From Prevotella sp. (lineage in GTDB: Bacteria; Bacteroidota; Bacteroidia; Bacteroidales; Bacteroidaceae), in the NCBI GenBank assembly GCA_017402445.1, contig JAFPME010000011.1:97700-161699 (forward strand): a stretch of DNA of 64,000 nucleotides. The letters run 5' to 3'. Shown one piece after another: positions 37,567-45,743 of this stretch (positions are counted from its first letter, which is position 1; each line of letters begins with the position of its first letter). Both the position numbers and the translations under genes were made by a program. The notes beneath the pieces were generated by a model. It was not told where the DNA came from and ran no database searches. It saw only the letters and a list, made by a program, of their open reading frames with translations.

Positions 37567-39294
37567 ATGAAAAAAGCACTGATCACACTTTTCGTCATCC
37601 TGACAGGATGCCTCACGACGGTTGCCATGAAGAAGACTGCGACCGCGGAACAAACGGACGCCGCCGATGGTAACGCTGGGGCCGCCACCTGCCCGATGGT
37701 GAAAATCGAGGCCGAACGGCTCCCCGACCTGAACATTCCGCGCGGCGGACACGCTCTGTTCTGCGCCGGAGGCGAGATTGTTGCAGCAGGCGGACATACC
37801 AACGGCTTCGTGCCCACACCGACGGCGGAGTACTTCCGGGATGGGAAATGGCACCTGATGCAGATGGCCTACAGCCACGACAACGGCTTCTTCGCCCTGC
37901 AACAGTCGGGGAAGGTGTTGCTCGGCGGCGGACACGAGAAGCATCTCGGCATCGGACAGACCTTCGTCGTGGAGAGCTACGACCCCACGACCCACTCGTT
38001 CAACGGCTTCGGCTGCCTGGACACGAAGCGGAGCATGGCCAGTGCGCTCGAGTTAGACAGCGGACAGATGGTGATCAGCGGCAACTGGTATGCCGACGAT
38101 GCCATAGAACGGTTCGACGGCAAGAAGATGTTCACCCATGTGCGCGACGTCACGCACGTCAGGTCCACTCCGTTCATCTTCCAGACGGCCAAGGACGACG
38201 CCATCGTCTTCGGAGTCGTGGACACGAAGGGCAACCACTTCAGCGATACGGTGGCCGACAGACTGAACGGCGACCCGATTGCCGTACCGCTGTTCAAGAC
38301 ATGGGAGCCCATTACGGCTTTCTGGGCCCACTGTTCCGACGCGAGTTTCATCGGCAACAAGCAACAGGGCCGCTATGCCTACCTGCTGCCGGTCTTCGAC
38401 CGACAAGGGCAAATGGCCATCGCACTGGCCGAGGGCACGCGCTTCTCGCTGCTGCCCACGGCCAAGCCTGTCCCCATGAGGGGCCCTTGGGGTAAGATAA
38501 AGTACTGGTCGCCCGTCATCGTTGACCGACAGCGACAGCGCGGATACGTCATGGGGACTGACAAGGGGAGCCGCGTCTACCTGCTGGCTGTCGACTACGG
38601 AACGGCAACCGGCGACGACGGTTCTGCCAAATCGCCTGCACAGCTGACACTGCTCTATACCGACCCGCTGCCGAAGGAGTGTTTCAGCCTGCCCGTACTG
38701 ACCGAAGACGGCCTGCTGGCCATCGTGGGAGGCAGCACAACCGATAACTTCGCACCGTTCAGCACGGCCTACCTGCTGCATGTCGACGGTTCGACGGCAT
38801 CGGTCGTCGGCGCCGGCAGCAACTGGATAGCATGGTTGCTGACGGCTCTCGGACTGATAGCCATGGTGCTGATCATCTATGCGCGCCGCAAAAAAGGACC
38901 TGACACAGGCAACGGCCTGCTCTCCGAGGCGAAGACAGAACCGATAAACATCAATGAAAACGAACAGCTGATGCTGCGCATCCGCCAGATGATGAACGAC
39001 GAGAAACCGTACCTGAACAGCGAATTCAAACTGCCCGACCTGGCTACCAAGCTCAACATCAACAGCCGCTACGTCTCCGACTGCATCAAGGCAACCGAAG
39101 GATGCTCGTTCACGCAGTTCGTCAACGGCTTCCGCATCGAGTATGCCCAGCAGCTCTTGCGCCAACGACCCGACAAGAAGGTCTCATCCGTCTACTTAGA
39201 GGCCGGTTTCTCCAACGAAACCTCCTTCTTCCGCGCCTTCAAGGCCATCACCGGAATGACCCCCGGCGAGTGGATGGCGGCGCAGGAAGAATAG
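37567..39294 (+). CDS. Membrane-spanning one-component regulator: kelch-like propeller, TM helix, AraC HTH
   Basis: 575 aa from 37567, the ATG that gives MKKALITLFVILTGC (signal peptide or lipobox) and fits the promoter. Residues about 45-410 form a kelch/propeller-like sensor (GGHALFCAGGEIVAAGGHTNG, KVLLGGGHEKH). A single membrane helix spans about 420-440 (WIAWLLTALGLIAMVLIIYA), then RRKK. Residues about 475-570 are an AraC-family double HTH (LPDLATKLNINSRYVSDCIK, VSSVYLEAGFSNETSFFRAFKAITGMTP). It resembles an HTCS whose kinase and receiver parts are missing, so signal would pass directly from propeller to DNA-binding domain. Target genes are unknown; the adjacent PUL or small barrel gene are candidates. 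Confidence 0.85.
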   Translation: MKKALITLFVILTGCLTTVAMKKTATAEQTDAADGNAGAATCPMVKIEAERLPDLNIPRGGHALFCAGGEIVAAGGHTNGFVPTPTAEYFRDGKWHLMQMAYSHDNGFFALQQSGKVLLGGGHEKHLGIGQTFVVESYDPTTHSFNGFGCLDTKRSMASALELDSGQMVISGNWYADDAIERFDGKKMFTHVRDVTHVRSTPFIFQTAKDDAIVFGVVDTKGNHFSDTVADRLNGDPIAVPLFKTWEPITAFWAHCSDASFIGNKQQGRYAYLLPVFDRQGQMAIALAEGTRFSLLPTAKPVPMRGPWGKIKYWSPVIVDRQRQRGYVMGTDKGSRVYLLAVDYGTATGDDGSAKSPAQLTLLYTDPLPKECFSLPVLTEDGLLAIVGGSTTDNFAPFSTAYLLHVDGSTASVVGAGSNWIAWLLTALGLIAMVLIIYARRKKGPDTGNGLLSEAKTEPININENEQLMLRIRQMMNDEKPYLNSEFKLPDLATKLNINSRYVSDCIKATEGCSFTQFVNGFRIEYAQQLLRQRPDKKVSSVYLEAGFSNETSFFRAFKAITGMTPGEWMAAQEE

Positions 39295-39338
39295 CTACCC
39301 GGAAGTGAGAAGCACGGCAACAGGACCATTCCTCTTTC

Positions 39339-39370
39339 GGAAATGATAAGCTCAGCAACAAATCATTTCC
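39339..39370 (+). terminator. Possible terminator after the propeller-AraC gene
   Basis: GGAAATGAT (39339-39347) pairs with ATCATTTCC (39362-39370) around a 14-nt loop, about 45 nt after the stop. No T-run follows. Confidence 0.4.
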
Positions 39371-39408
39371 CTCTCGACACAAGAACAGTCTTCATAGAAC
39401 AACAGCGC

Positions 39409-39427
39409 TTTCGCAAGCCTTGCGAAA
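39409..39427. repeat. Left copy of palindromic direct repeat flanking the AT-rich island
   Basis: TTTCGCAAGCCTTGCGAAA is a perfect palindrome around a central C. The core TTCGCAAGCCTTGCGA, with AACAG and CGC just before it, recurs at 50431-50446. Base composition drops sharply to AT-rich right after it. It could be an island boundary or attachment site, an operator, or a common intergenic palindrome. Confidence 0.6.
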
Positions 39428-39446
39428 AAGATTCTTTATATTAATA

Positions 39447-39477
39447 TTTGCTGTTTCATAGAAATAATGTAACTTTG
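39447..39477 (+). promoter_or_regulatory. Promoter of the kinase-LRR operon
   Basis: TTTG (39447-39450), 19 nt, TAACTTTG (39470-39477). The start codon is at 39498. The left palindromic repeat ends 19 nt before the -33 box. Confidence 0.75.
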
Positions 39478-39497
39478 CGCTATTAACTACTATACAT

Positions 39498-42400
39498 ATG
39501 AACTATCCACTGATTTCAGAGTACATAGAAGCCATCAAGTCGGCAGAAGACAACTTTGAGGAGTTGAGTTATCTTAGGCCAGTATTGGATGATGACGGGC
39601 TGCCCGTGATGACCAGCGGCAATTTTGCTGTTATCTTCAAGATGAAAGATGATGCAAAGGGGAAGTTCTATGCATTGAAGTGCTTCACAAGGGAACAGGA
39701 AGGACGGGCTGAGGCGTATCGACAAATAACGGAAGAACTGGAAAATGTGGATTCTCCTTATCTCGTTCCAATTCGCTATTTGGAGAAAGAACTGTTCGTT
39801 GATACAGCGCAGACGGATGAGACTGAGTTTCCTGTGTTGCTGATGGATTGGGTAGAGGGCGAGACGCTGGATAAATATCTTCGTGAAAACCTTGACGACA
39901 AGTATGCCTTGGAGATGCTTGCCTATCGTTTCAGCCAGTTGGCTCAGTGGCTCATTCCCCAACCCTTCGCTCATGGCGATTTGAAACCCGACAATATTCT
40001 TGTCCGTGATGATGGAACTTTGGTGTTAGTTGATTACGATGGCATGTATGTTCCGGCCATGAAAGGACAAAAAGCCCGAGAACTTGGCTCTCCCGATTTC
40101 CGTCATCCGCTAAGGACAGAGAATGATTTCGATGAACATATTGATGATTTCCCATTAGTGTCAATTCTACTTTCGCTGAAAGCCATTTCACTTAAGACTG
40201 ATTTAATAGAACTTTATGGCGCAACCGGCAGGTTATTGTTCTCAGAGAAAGACTATCGCAATCTATCAGAAAGTCTATTGATAGATGCATTAAAAACTCT
40301 AATGCAAGATAAAGAGCTTGCAACTCTTATATCTATATTTATACTTTCTTCCTCTTTAAATAGTTTGGCTCTAATTTCCTGTAGGCTATTAAATCTGAAT
40401 ATACCCCAAGTCCCTACAACAGGAATCATAAGTACAAAGGTAACAACAGATGATTGGGCAGATTCATGGAAAGATGAATATGGGGTTGTATATAGTAAAG
40501 ACAAGAAGAGGTTACTCGGTATCATTAGTTTCTATTTGCCTGATTATGAAATACTGGAAGGGACTGAAACCATATGTGATGATTCTCTGAATGGTATATG
40601 GGAAGAAGACGTAATAGAAGGGTTGATGATTAGCGGTAAAGTTACAATACCATCTACTGTCCGTTTTATAGGTAGGAATCCATTTCGAGCAGATTTCGTA
40701 AAAATTGAAAACAGATCTCCTTACTTTATTGTTGAAGACGATGTTTTGTATACGTCTGATAAGAAAAGATTGATTACCTGTTTTAGTAAAAAATCAAGAA
40801 TTGTCATCCCTGATGGTGTCGAGATAATCGATAGCTTCGCATTCTATGGCTGTGAAGATATTTCGCAAATTGTGATACCGGAGACAGTTTCATTTATTGG
40901 AGACAATCCTTTTATTGAAATGAACTTTCTATGCAAAAAAAATGTAGAGATTATTAGCAAGTCTCCTTTCTTCTTTACAAAAAAAGGTTCATTATATAGA
41001 AAATCTCCACAATTACTTATCTCGTATTTTGGAAAATCACCTTTCTTATTTGTTGATGAAAAAACAACAGAAATAGGAGCGTTTCCGTTTTGGTCAAATT
41101 CTCCCAAAGGTATATACTTACCTTCTTCGATTGAAAGAATGGCAGAAGGAGCCTTATGGGGTACTACTTTTTCTTTGCAGCACGTATTTGTTCCATTAGG
41201 CACTCAAAAAAAATTCAACGAATTACTACCAAAAGACTCGGACAAACTATTGGAATTAGACCCGTCACTTATGACTAAAGATGAGTTTGGGACCATCTAT
41301 GATGACAAAAGAAAAAAAAGGCTTCTAAAAGGTTGCGACATTGAGGAATACACAATTAATGACGAAACAATAGAAATATGTAGTTTTGCTTTTTCTGACT
41401 GCACAAGCTTAACAAAAATAGACATCCCAAGTTCTGTAACTAACATAGGTAACAAAGCCTTTTCAGGCTGTAAAAGTTTAAGACATATTATCATACCAAG
41501 TTCCGTAACTAACATAGGTTACGAAGCCTTTTCAGGTTGTAAAAGTTTAAGACATATTATCATACCAAGTTCCGTTATAAGTATTGGAAAAGGAGCATTC
41601 CGCGACTGCTATAAACTACAAAGCGTAGAAATCTCGAGTTCAATTAGAGTTATTGAAGAGCGTCTATTTGATTGGTGTACAAGCCTAAATCACATTGTTA
41701 TTCCGAAGTCCATAGAAAGAATAGACAATTGGGCCTTTAATTTCTGCAAGAACCTTAAAAGTGTTACGATTCTTAATAGTACCATAATCTTTGGAGAGGA
41801 TGTATTCTCTGGTTGTGACAGCCTTTGTTCTATTATTGTTCCAATAGGAACCAAGATGAAATTTGAAAAATTACTTCCTAAGTATAGAGACAAACTAATA
41901 GAGAAAGAAGAAGAGCTTTCTACCAAGTGTACAGATGATGATTTGAGAAATTCATGGACTGACGAATTTGGCGCAATCTATAGTAAGGACAAGAAGCGAC
42001 TTTTAAAATGTCCAAAAATTAAAGAGTTTAGCATTAAAGTTGGCACTAGAGTTATCGCTGATCAAACATTTGAGGGGAGTACGGAATTACAAGAGGTTCA
42101 AATTCCAACATCAGTTGAGCTTATTGGTGCGCATGCCTTTGATTCTTGTTGGAATTTGGAAAAAATAGAAATACCAAACAGTGTCAAATCCATTGGGAAA
42201 GGTTGTTTTGACAGTTGCTTTTCATTGCGAGAAATAATAATTCCAAAAGGAATAACAAAAATAGAAGATAGGACCTTTGAAAGATGTTATAAACTTCAGA
42301 AGGTACTATTACCAGAGTCACTACGCGAAATAGGTGCTTACGCATTTACTATTTGCAGTATAGGTGAAATAGAGTTTCCTAAACAATTAAAGACCATTGG

Positions 42401-42857
42401 CTATAATGCATTTTGGAAAGCTGGTATAACGAAATTGTTAATTCCTAATTCAGTCAATAGAATAGACGCAGGTGCTTTTGCTGGCTGCAGTTCATTAGAA
42501 TCAGTATCTTTACCTCCTAATATAAGCGAAATTAAAGACGAGACTTTTTTCTTCTGCTCGAAATTAAGTCATATTGAGTTGCCCAAGTCCATCAAAAAGA
42601 TTGGCAGGAGTGCTTTCGCTGGTGCTAAATCATTAAAGAGTGTAGTTATTCCAGAAGGTGTAATCCATATTGAATATGCCGCTTTTTCTGGTTGTTCCTG
42701 TTTGGAAAAAGTATCTTTGCCAAGAACTGTATCTTATGTCGGAGAAAAAGTCTTCAAAGACTGTCCTAAGCTAAAGAAGATATGCGTGCCTAAAGGTACG
42801 AAAAATTTATTTCTAAAGCTAATTCCTAATTATATAAATATAGTTTATGAAGAATAG
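39498..42857 (+). CDS. Protein kinase-like domain fused to BspA-type leucine-rich repeats
   Basis: 1119 aa, no signal peptide. The kinase fold covers about 30-260: glycine-loop region TSGNFAVIFKM, Lys61 in YALKCF, catalytic HGDLKPDN (159-166, His-Gly-Asp replacing HRD), and VDYDG (178-182) in place of DFG. Active residues are present, so catalysis is plausible. A hydrophobic stretch (about 272-300) could be a membrane helix. From about 330 onward there are many 22-23-residue BspA/LRR_5 repeats (IPSSVTNIGNKAFSGCKSLRHI type), broken by three YSKDKKRL/YDDKRKKRL-type insert blocks. It probably phosphorylates proteins, with LRRs for target or ligand binding. It overlaps the next gene by 11 nt. Strongly AT-rich and unlike the GC-rich genes to the left. 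Confidence 0.85.
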   Translation: MNYPLISEYIEAIKSAEDNFEELSYLRPVLDDDGLPVMTSGNFAVIFKMKDDAKGKFYALKCFTREQEGRAEAYRQITEELENVDSPYLVPIRYLEKELFVDTAQTDETEFPVLLMDWVEGETLDKYLRENLDDKYALEMLAYRFSQLAQWLIPQPFAHGDLKPDNILVRDDGTLVLVDYDGMYVPAMKGQKARELGSPDFRHPLRTENDFDEHIDDFPLVSILLSLKAISLKTDLIELYGATGRLLFSEKDYRNLSESLLIDALKTLMQDKELATLISIFILSSSLNSLALISCRLLNLNIPQVPTTGIISTKVTTDDWADSWKDEYGVVYSKDKKRLLGIISFYLPDYEILEGTETICDDSLNGIWEEDVIEGLMISGKVTIPSTVRFIGRNPFRADFVKIENRSPYFIVEDDVLYTSDKKRLITCFSKKSRIVIPDGVEIIDSFAFYGCEDISQIVIPETVSFIGDNPFIEMNFLCKKNVEIISKSPFFFTKKGSLYRKSPQLLISYFGKSPFLFVDEKTTEIGAFPFWSNSPKGIYLPSSIERMAEGALWGTTFSLQHVFVPLGTQKKFNELLPKDSDKLLELDPSLMTKDEFGTIYDDKRKKRLLKGCDIEEYTINDETIEICSFAFSDCTSLTKIDIPSSVTNIGNKAFSGCKSLRHIIIPSSVTNIGYEAFSGCKSLRHIIIPSSVISIGKGAFRDCYKLQSVEISSSIRVIEERLFDWCTSLNHIVIPKSIERIDNWAFNFCKNLKSVTILNSTIIFGEDVFSGCDSLCSIIVPIGTKMKFEKLLPKYRDKLIEKEEELSTKCTDDDLRNSWTDEFGAIYSKDKKRLLKCPKIKEFSIKVGTRVIADQTFEGSTELQEVQIPTSVELIGAHAFDSCWNLEKIEIPNSVKSIGKGCFDSCFSLREIIIPKGITKIEDRTFERCYKLQKVLLPESLREIGAYAFTICSIGEIEFPKQLKTIGYNAFWKAGITKLLIPNSVNRIDAGAFAGCSSLESVSLPPNISEIKDETFFFCSKLSHIELPKSIKKIGRSAFAGAKSLKSVVIPEGVIHIEYAAFSGCSCLEKVSLPRTVSYVGEKVFKDCPKLKKICVPKGTKNLFLKLIPNYINIVYEE
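41427..41564 (+). repeat. Two nearly identical 69-bp tandem units in the LRR region
   Basis: Units 41427-41495 and 41496-41564 differ at only a few bases and each encode one 23-residue LRR (PSSVTNIG...SGCKSLRHIII); a third, partly matching start follows at 41565. The other LRRs of the gene are far more diverged, so this looks like a recent duplication or a slippage point. Confidence 0.85.
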
Positions 42858-43563
42858 AAAGAAATATCATAAGAAGCGTAAAATTGGATACCAATTAAAG
42901 CGACGTTATAAAAATGCCATAAGGAAGCAACTTGAACAGGAATTATACCTATTGTCACAAAAAGACATTAGTTCTATTGAGGGTTTAACAGGGCATATTA
43001 ATAATGATGACACATTGTTCATTAAGCGCAATGAAGATTCATCATATAGTTTAGATAGTGACATGTATATTCAAAATGGATATGCTAGTTCAAGTGCGTT
43101 ATTGCTTACAATCATTCGACAGTCAAAAAATAGTTTCTTAAGAGAGTGTTATATTTTTCCTGCGCTATTTTGCTTAAGGCAGTATCTGGAGTTAACAATG
43201 AAAGATTCCATTTTGTTTTTCAGATTAAGAAGGAGAGCGGCATATGCTGGTGAATCGAATTTGGAGGGACACGATTTGGTTTTATTGTGGAATAACCTAA
43301 AAATGTATTTCGATAACCCCGATTCTCAAGTCAACAATGTAGAGAGGTTAATATTCGAATTTAATTCTTATGATAGCAACGGAGAATTATTCAGATACGG
43401 AAGTAGCTTGACGAAGAAAATACTTAACAAGAACATTGATATTCCGTTTGTTGATGTTGACATCCTGTATAAAAGAGTCATTCAACTTTATAGTTTTTTT
43501 GAGGGCGTTAATTCTATGGCTAGAGATGGCTTCGACGAAATAGCCACAACCAATGAGTATTAG
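42847..43563 (+). CDS. Unknown protein, possibly HEPN-like helical
   Basis: 238 aa. The start overlaps the kinase-LRR gene by 11 nt. A basic N-terminus (MKNRKKYHKKRKIGYQLKRRYK) is followed by a mainly helical protein. The segment FPALFCLRQYLELTMKDSILFF (about 104-125), then EGHDLVLLWNNLKMYF, resembles helical proteins with RxYxELxLK...GHDLxxLW that I associate with the HEPN superfamily. The canonical Arg-x4-6-His RNase motif is not visible, so nuclease activity cannot be claimed. Tight coupling suggests it works with the kinase, as a toxin-like effector or a partner. Confidence 0.6.
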   Translation: MKNRKKYHKKRKIGYQLKRRYKNAIRKQLEQELYLLSQKDISSIEGLTGHINNDDTLFIKRNEDSSYSLDSDMYIQNGYASSSALLLTIIRQSKNSFLRECYIFPALFCLRQYLELTMKDSILFFRLRRRAAYAGESNLEGHDLVLLWNNLKMYFDNPDSQVNNVERLIFEFNSYDSNGELFRYGSSLTKKILNKNIDIPFVDVDILYKRVIQLYSFFEGVNSMARDGFDEIATTNEY

Positions 43564-43846
43564 TATTACGCCAAATATGGAATACGATATGATTGACAAA
43601 AGAGAAACAATGAAGTATAATGCAGAAATGGCTGAGCATGCTCTTGGAGCTGCCCAGTTTATGGATTCGCTTGTGGGTGGACGATATGTGACGAAAGAAC
43701 AGGCTCGTGAAGCGATGGACTTTCTTCTAGCATCAACCAAGCGGAACATTGAGAGTTATCCTTATGCAACCAGACAGGAAAAAGATGAAGAAATTCGTCG
43801 CAAAGAGGTGCTGATGAATATGCTTAAAAAACAAATGGGAATATAA
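43553..43846 (+). CDS. Small unknown protein
   Basis: 97 aa, overlapping the preceding gene by 11 nt. ATGs at 43577 and 43589 are possible later starts. The sequence is helical and charged (MKYNAEMAEHALGAAQFMDSLVGGRYVTKEQAREAMDFLLAST), with no motif that I recognise. The 227-nt stretch up to the RhuM gene holds no other gene and no TAnnTTTG box, so it may still be read through to RhuM. Confidence 0.6.
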   Translation: MSISITPNMEYDMIDKRETMKYNAEMAEHALGAAQFMDSLVGGRYVTKEQAREAMDFLLASTKRNIESYPYATRQEKDEEIRRKEVLMNMLKKQMGI

Positions 43847-44073
43847 AAAGAAAATGGAGTATCTCGCGGCCTAGGCATACATTACCCAAGGTGTAACCAT
43901 ACTTTAGGCTGCTTGTTGCCTGCTTCCGAGCTTACTCATGAGTTTCTTAGAGTAAGGAAAGAAGCTGGATGAAAGGAGTCTGAAAGCAGGTGAAGACTGG
44001 CTGAGCGATGTGAGGTAGCTGATGTAAGAAGTAAAAATGAAATAATCATAGAACGAAAAGCGTTAAAGAATAT

Positions 44074-45102
44074 ATGGCAAAACGGAGAGAAATAAGAAAC
44101 AGTACTGCAGAGTTCCTGATCTTCCAGATAGAAGGGAAGGACCAGGGTGTAGAAGTGTACTACAAAGATAAAACGGTGTGGTGCACACAAAAGGCAATGG
44201 GAATGTTGTTCGACTGCTCAACAGACAACATTGGACTGCACTTGAAGAATATCTTCGCGAGTGGAGAGCTGGTAAAAGATTCAGTTACCGAGAAAATCTC
44301 GGCAACTGCCTCAGATGGAAAGAACTACCTGACGCAATTCTATAACCTCGATGCTGTCATCAGCGTAGGTTATCGCGTCAACTCAATCCGTGCCACTCAG
44401 TTCAGACAATGGGCCACAAGTGTACTGCGAGAATATGCCATTCGAGGCTATGTGCTGGACAGAAAGCGTATGGAGAACGGAACTTTCCTTGATGAGGACT
44501 ATTTCGAGCATTTGTTGGCAGAAATCAGGGAGATACGTCTCTCTGAGCGTCGTTTCTATCAGAAACTGACGGATATCTATGCCACAGCCATTGATTATAA
44601 TCGGGACGCACCCACGACCAGGCTGTTCTTTAAGATGATGCAGAACAAGATGCACTATGCCGTGCATGGTCATACGGCAGCAGAACTGATAGTGGAGCGA
44701 GCAGATGCGGAACAAGAGCACATGGGACTGACATCGTGGGAGAACGCTCCTGACGGAAAGATTGTGAAGACGGACGTATCGATTGCCAAGAATTATCTGA
44801 AAGAAATGGAACTGGCAGACATGGGCCAACTGGTGAATGGTGTGCTGGAATTAGCGGAACGGATGGCGAAACGGCATATTCCCATGACGATGGAGGATTG
44901 GGCTAAGCAGATTGACAAGATATTGGCTGCTGGAGGCAATGAGGTGCTGGAAACGGCTGGAAGCATAACTGCAGAAGAAGCCAAAGAGCATGCTGAAACG
45001 GAATTCGAGAAATACCGTATTATTCAAGACAGACTGTTCCAAAGTGATTTCGATAAATATTTGGGAGAACTACCATTGATAGACGAAAACGACAAACCAT
45101 GA
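44074..45102 (+). CDS. RhuM-family protein
   Basis: 342 aa. The N-terminal two thirds match the RhuM virulence-protein family: FLIFQIEGKDQGVEVYYKDKTVWCTQKAMGMLFDCSTDNIGLHLKNIF, then GKNYLTQFYNLDAVISVGYRVNS and FRQWATSVLREYAIRGYVLD, as seen also in KilA/Fic-linked phage and island proteins. The family is common on mobile islands near restriction and toxin genes; molecular role unknown, though the N-terminal part looks DNA-binding. The stop overlaps the next start (ATGA at 45099), so it is the first gene of a tightly coupled six-gene run to 50404. Confidence 0.85.
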   Translation: MAKRREIRNSTAEFLIFQIEGKDQGVEVYYKDKTVWCTQKAMGMLFDCSTDNIGLHLKNIFASGELVKDSVTEKISATASDGKNYLTQFYNLDAVISVGYRVNSIRATQFRQWATSVLREYAIRGYVLDRKRMENGTFLDEDYFEHLLAEIREIRLSERRFYQKLTDIYATAIDYNRDAPTTRLFFKMMQNKMHYAVHGHTAAELIVERADAEQEHMGLTSWENAPDGKIVKTDVSIAKNYLKEMELADMGQLVNGVLELAERMAKRHIPMTMEDWAKQIDKILAAGGNEVLETAGSITAEEAKEHAETEFEKYRIIQDRLFQSDFDKYLGELPLIDENDKP

Positions 45103-45743
45103 TTATCATTGAGTCGAAACGGAAGAAGCCTGCCACGATATTGAAGAAATATCCTGATGCGATACTGGCGGATGTGACAAGTGGAGCGAAGGATGGCTTA
45201 GTGAAGCTGAGCCCGTTCTATCCACACTATGGAATACCTGTGCCATTCAGTGAGGGCTATACGGCTACTTGTGTGGAAGCTATTTGGCAGGGGCTGAAGG
45301 TGTTTGAGGGCGCTGATGTTGACACTTCGCTGTTCCTGAACGACACGATGAAGAACATCAAGCGTACTGTACGCCGTTTTGGGAAGCCGTTAGGGCACCG
45401 GAAGGGCGTGAACGGAACGGAGCTGCTTGGCTATATAGAGGCAAGGAAGCAAATATATATTCCGACATATCGATGGGTGCTGGAGAACAAAGTGGCTCAT
45501 ATCATAGAACGGCTGAGAGAGGCGAGTGAAGCAAAGACTATAGTCTTGCTTGACTATGATACGAATAGCGATGTGGAGAATGCGAAGAAGCCACTGTCCC
45601 ATGCTTCGTTGATTAAAGCATACGTGGAAGGTTTGTATCCTTATGGATCTGGGAAACATGATGAAGCCAGGCAGAATGATCTTCCTAAAAAAAAGAAAGA
45701 AAGGAAAGGCAATAATAAGGAATTGGAGTTGTTTAATGAATAA
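45099..45743 (+). CDS. DUF6939-like protein of unknown function
   Basis: 214 aa, starting in the ATGA overlap with rhuM. The compact N-terminal 170 residues (KYPDAILADVTSGAKDG, LSPFYPHYGIPVPFS, IWQGLKVFEGADVDTSLF, KPLGHRKGVNG, ARKQIYIPTYRWVLEN) look like the family I know as DUF6939; the name is from memory. A Lys-rich tail (LPKKKKERKGNNKE) follows. Members I recall are hypothetical island proteins beside DNA-modifying or ADP-ribosylation genes. Its stop overlaps the start of the nuclease gene. Confidence 0.6.
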   Translation: MIIIESKRKKPATILKKYPDAILADVTSGAKDGLVKLSPFYPHYGIPVPFSEGYTATCVEAIWQGLKVFEGADVDTSLFLNDTMKNIKRTVRRFGKPLGHRKGVNGTELLGYIEARKQIYIPTYRWVLENKVAHIIERLREASEAKTIVLLDYDTNSDVENAKKPLSHASLIKAYVEGLYPYGSGKHDEARQNDLPKKKKERKGNNKELELFNE

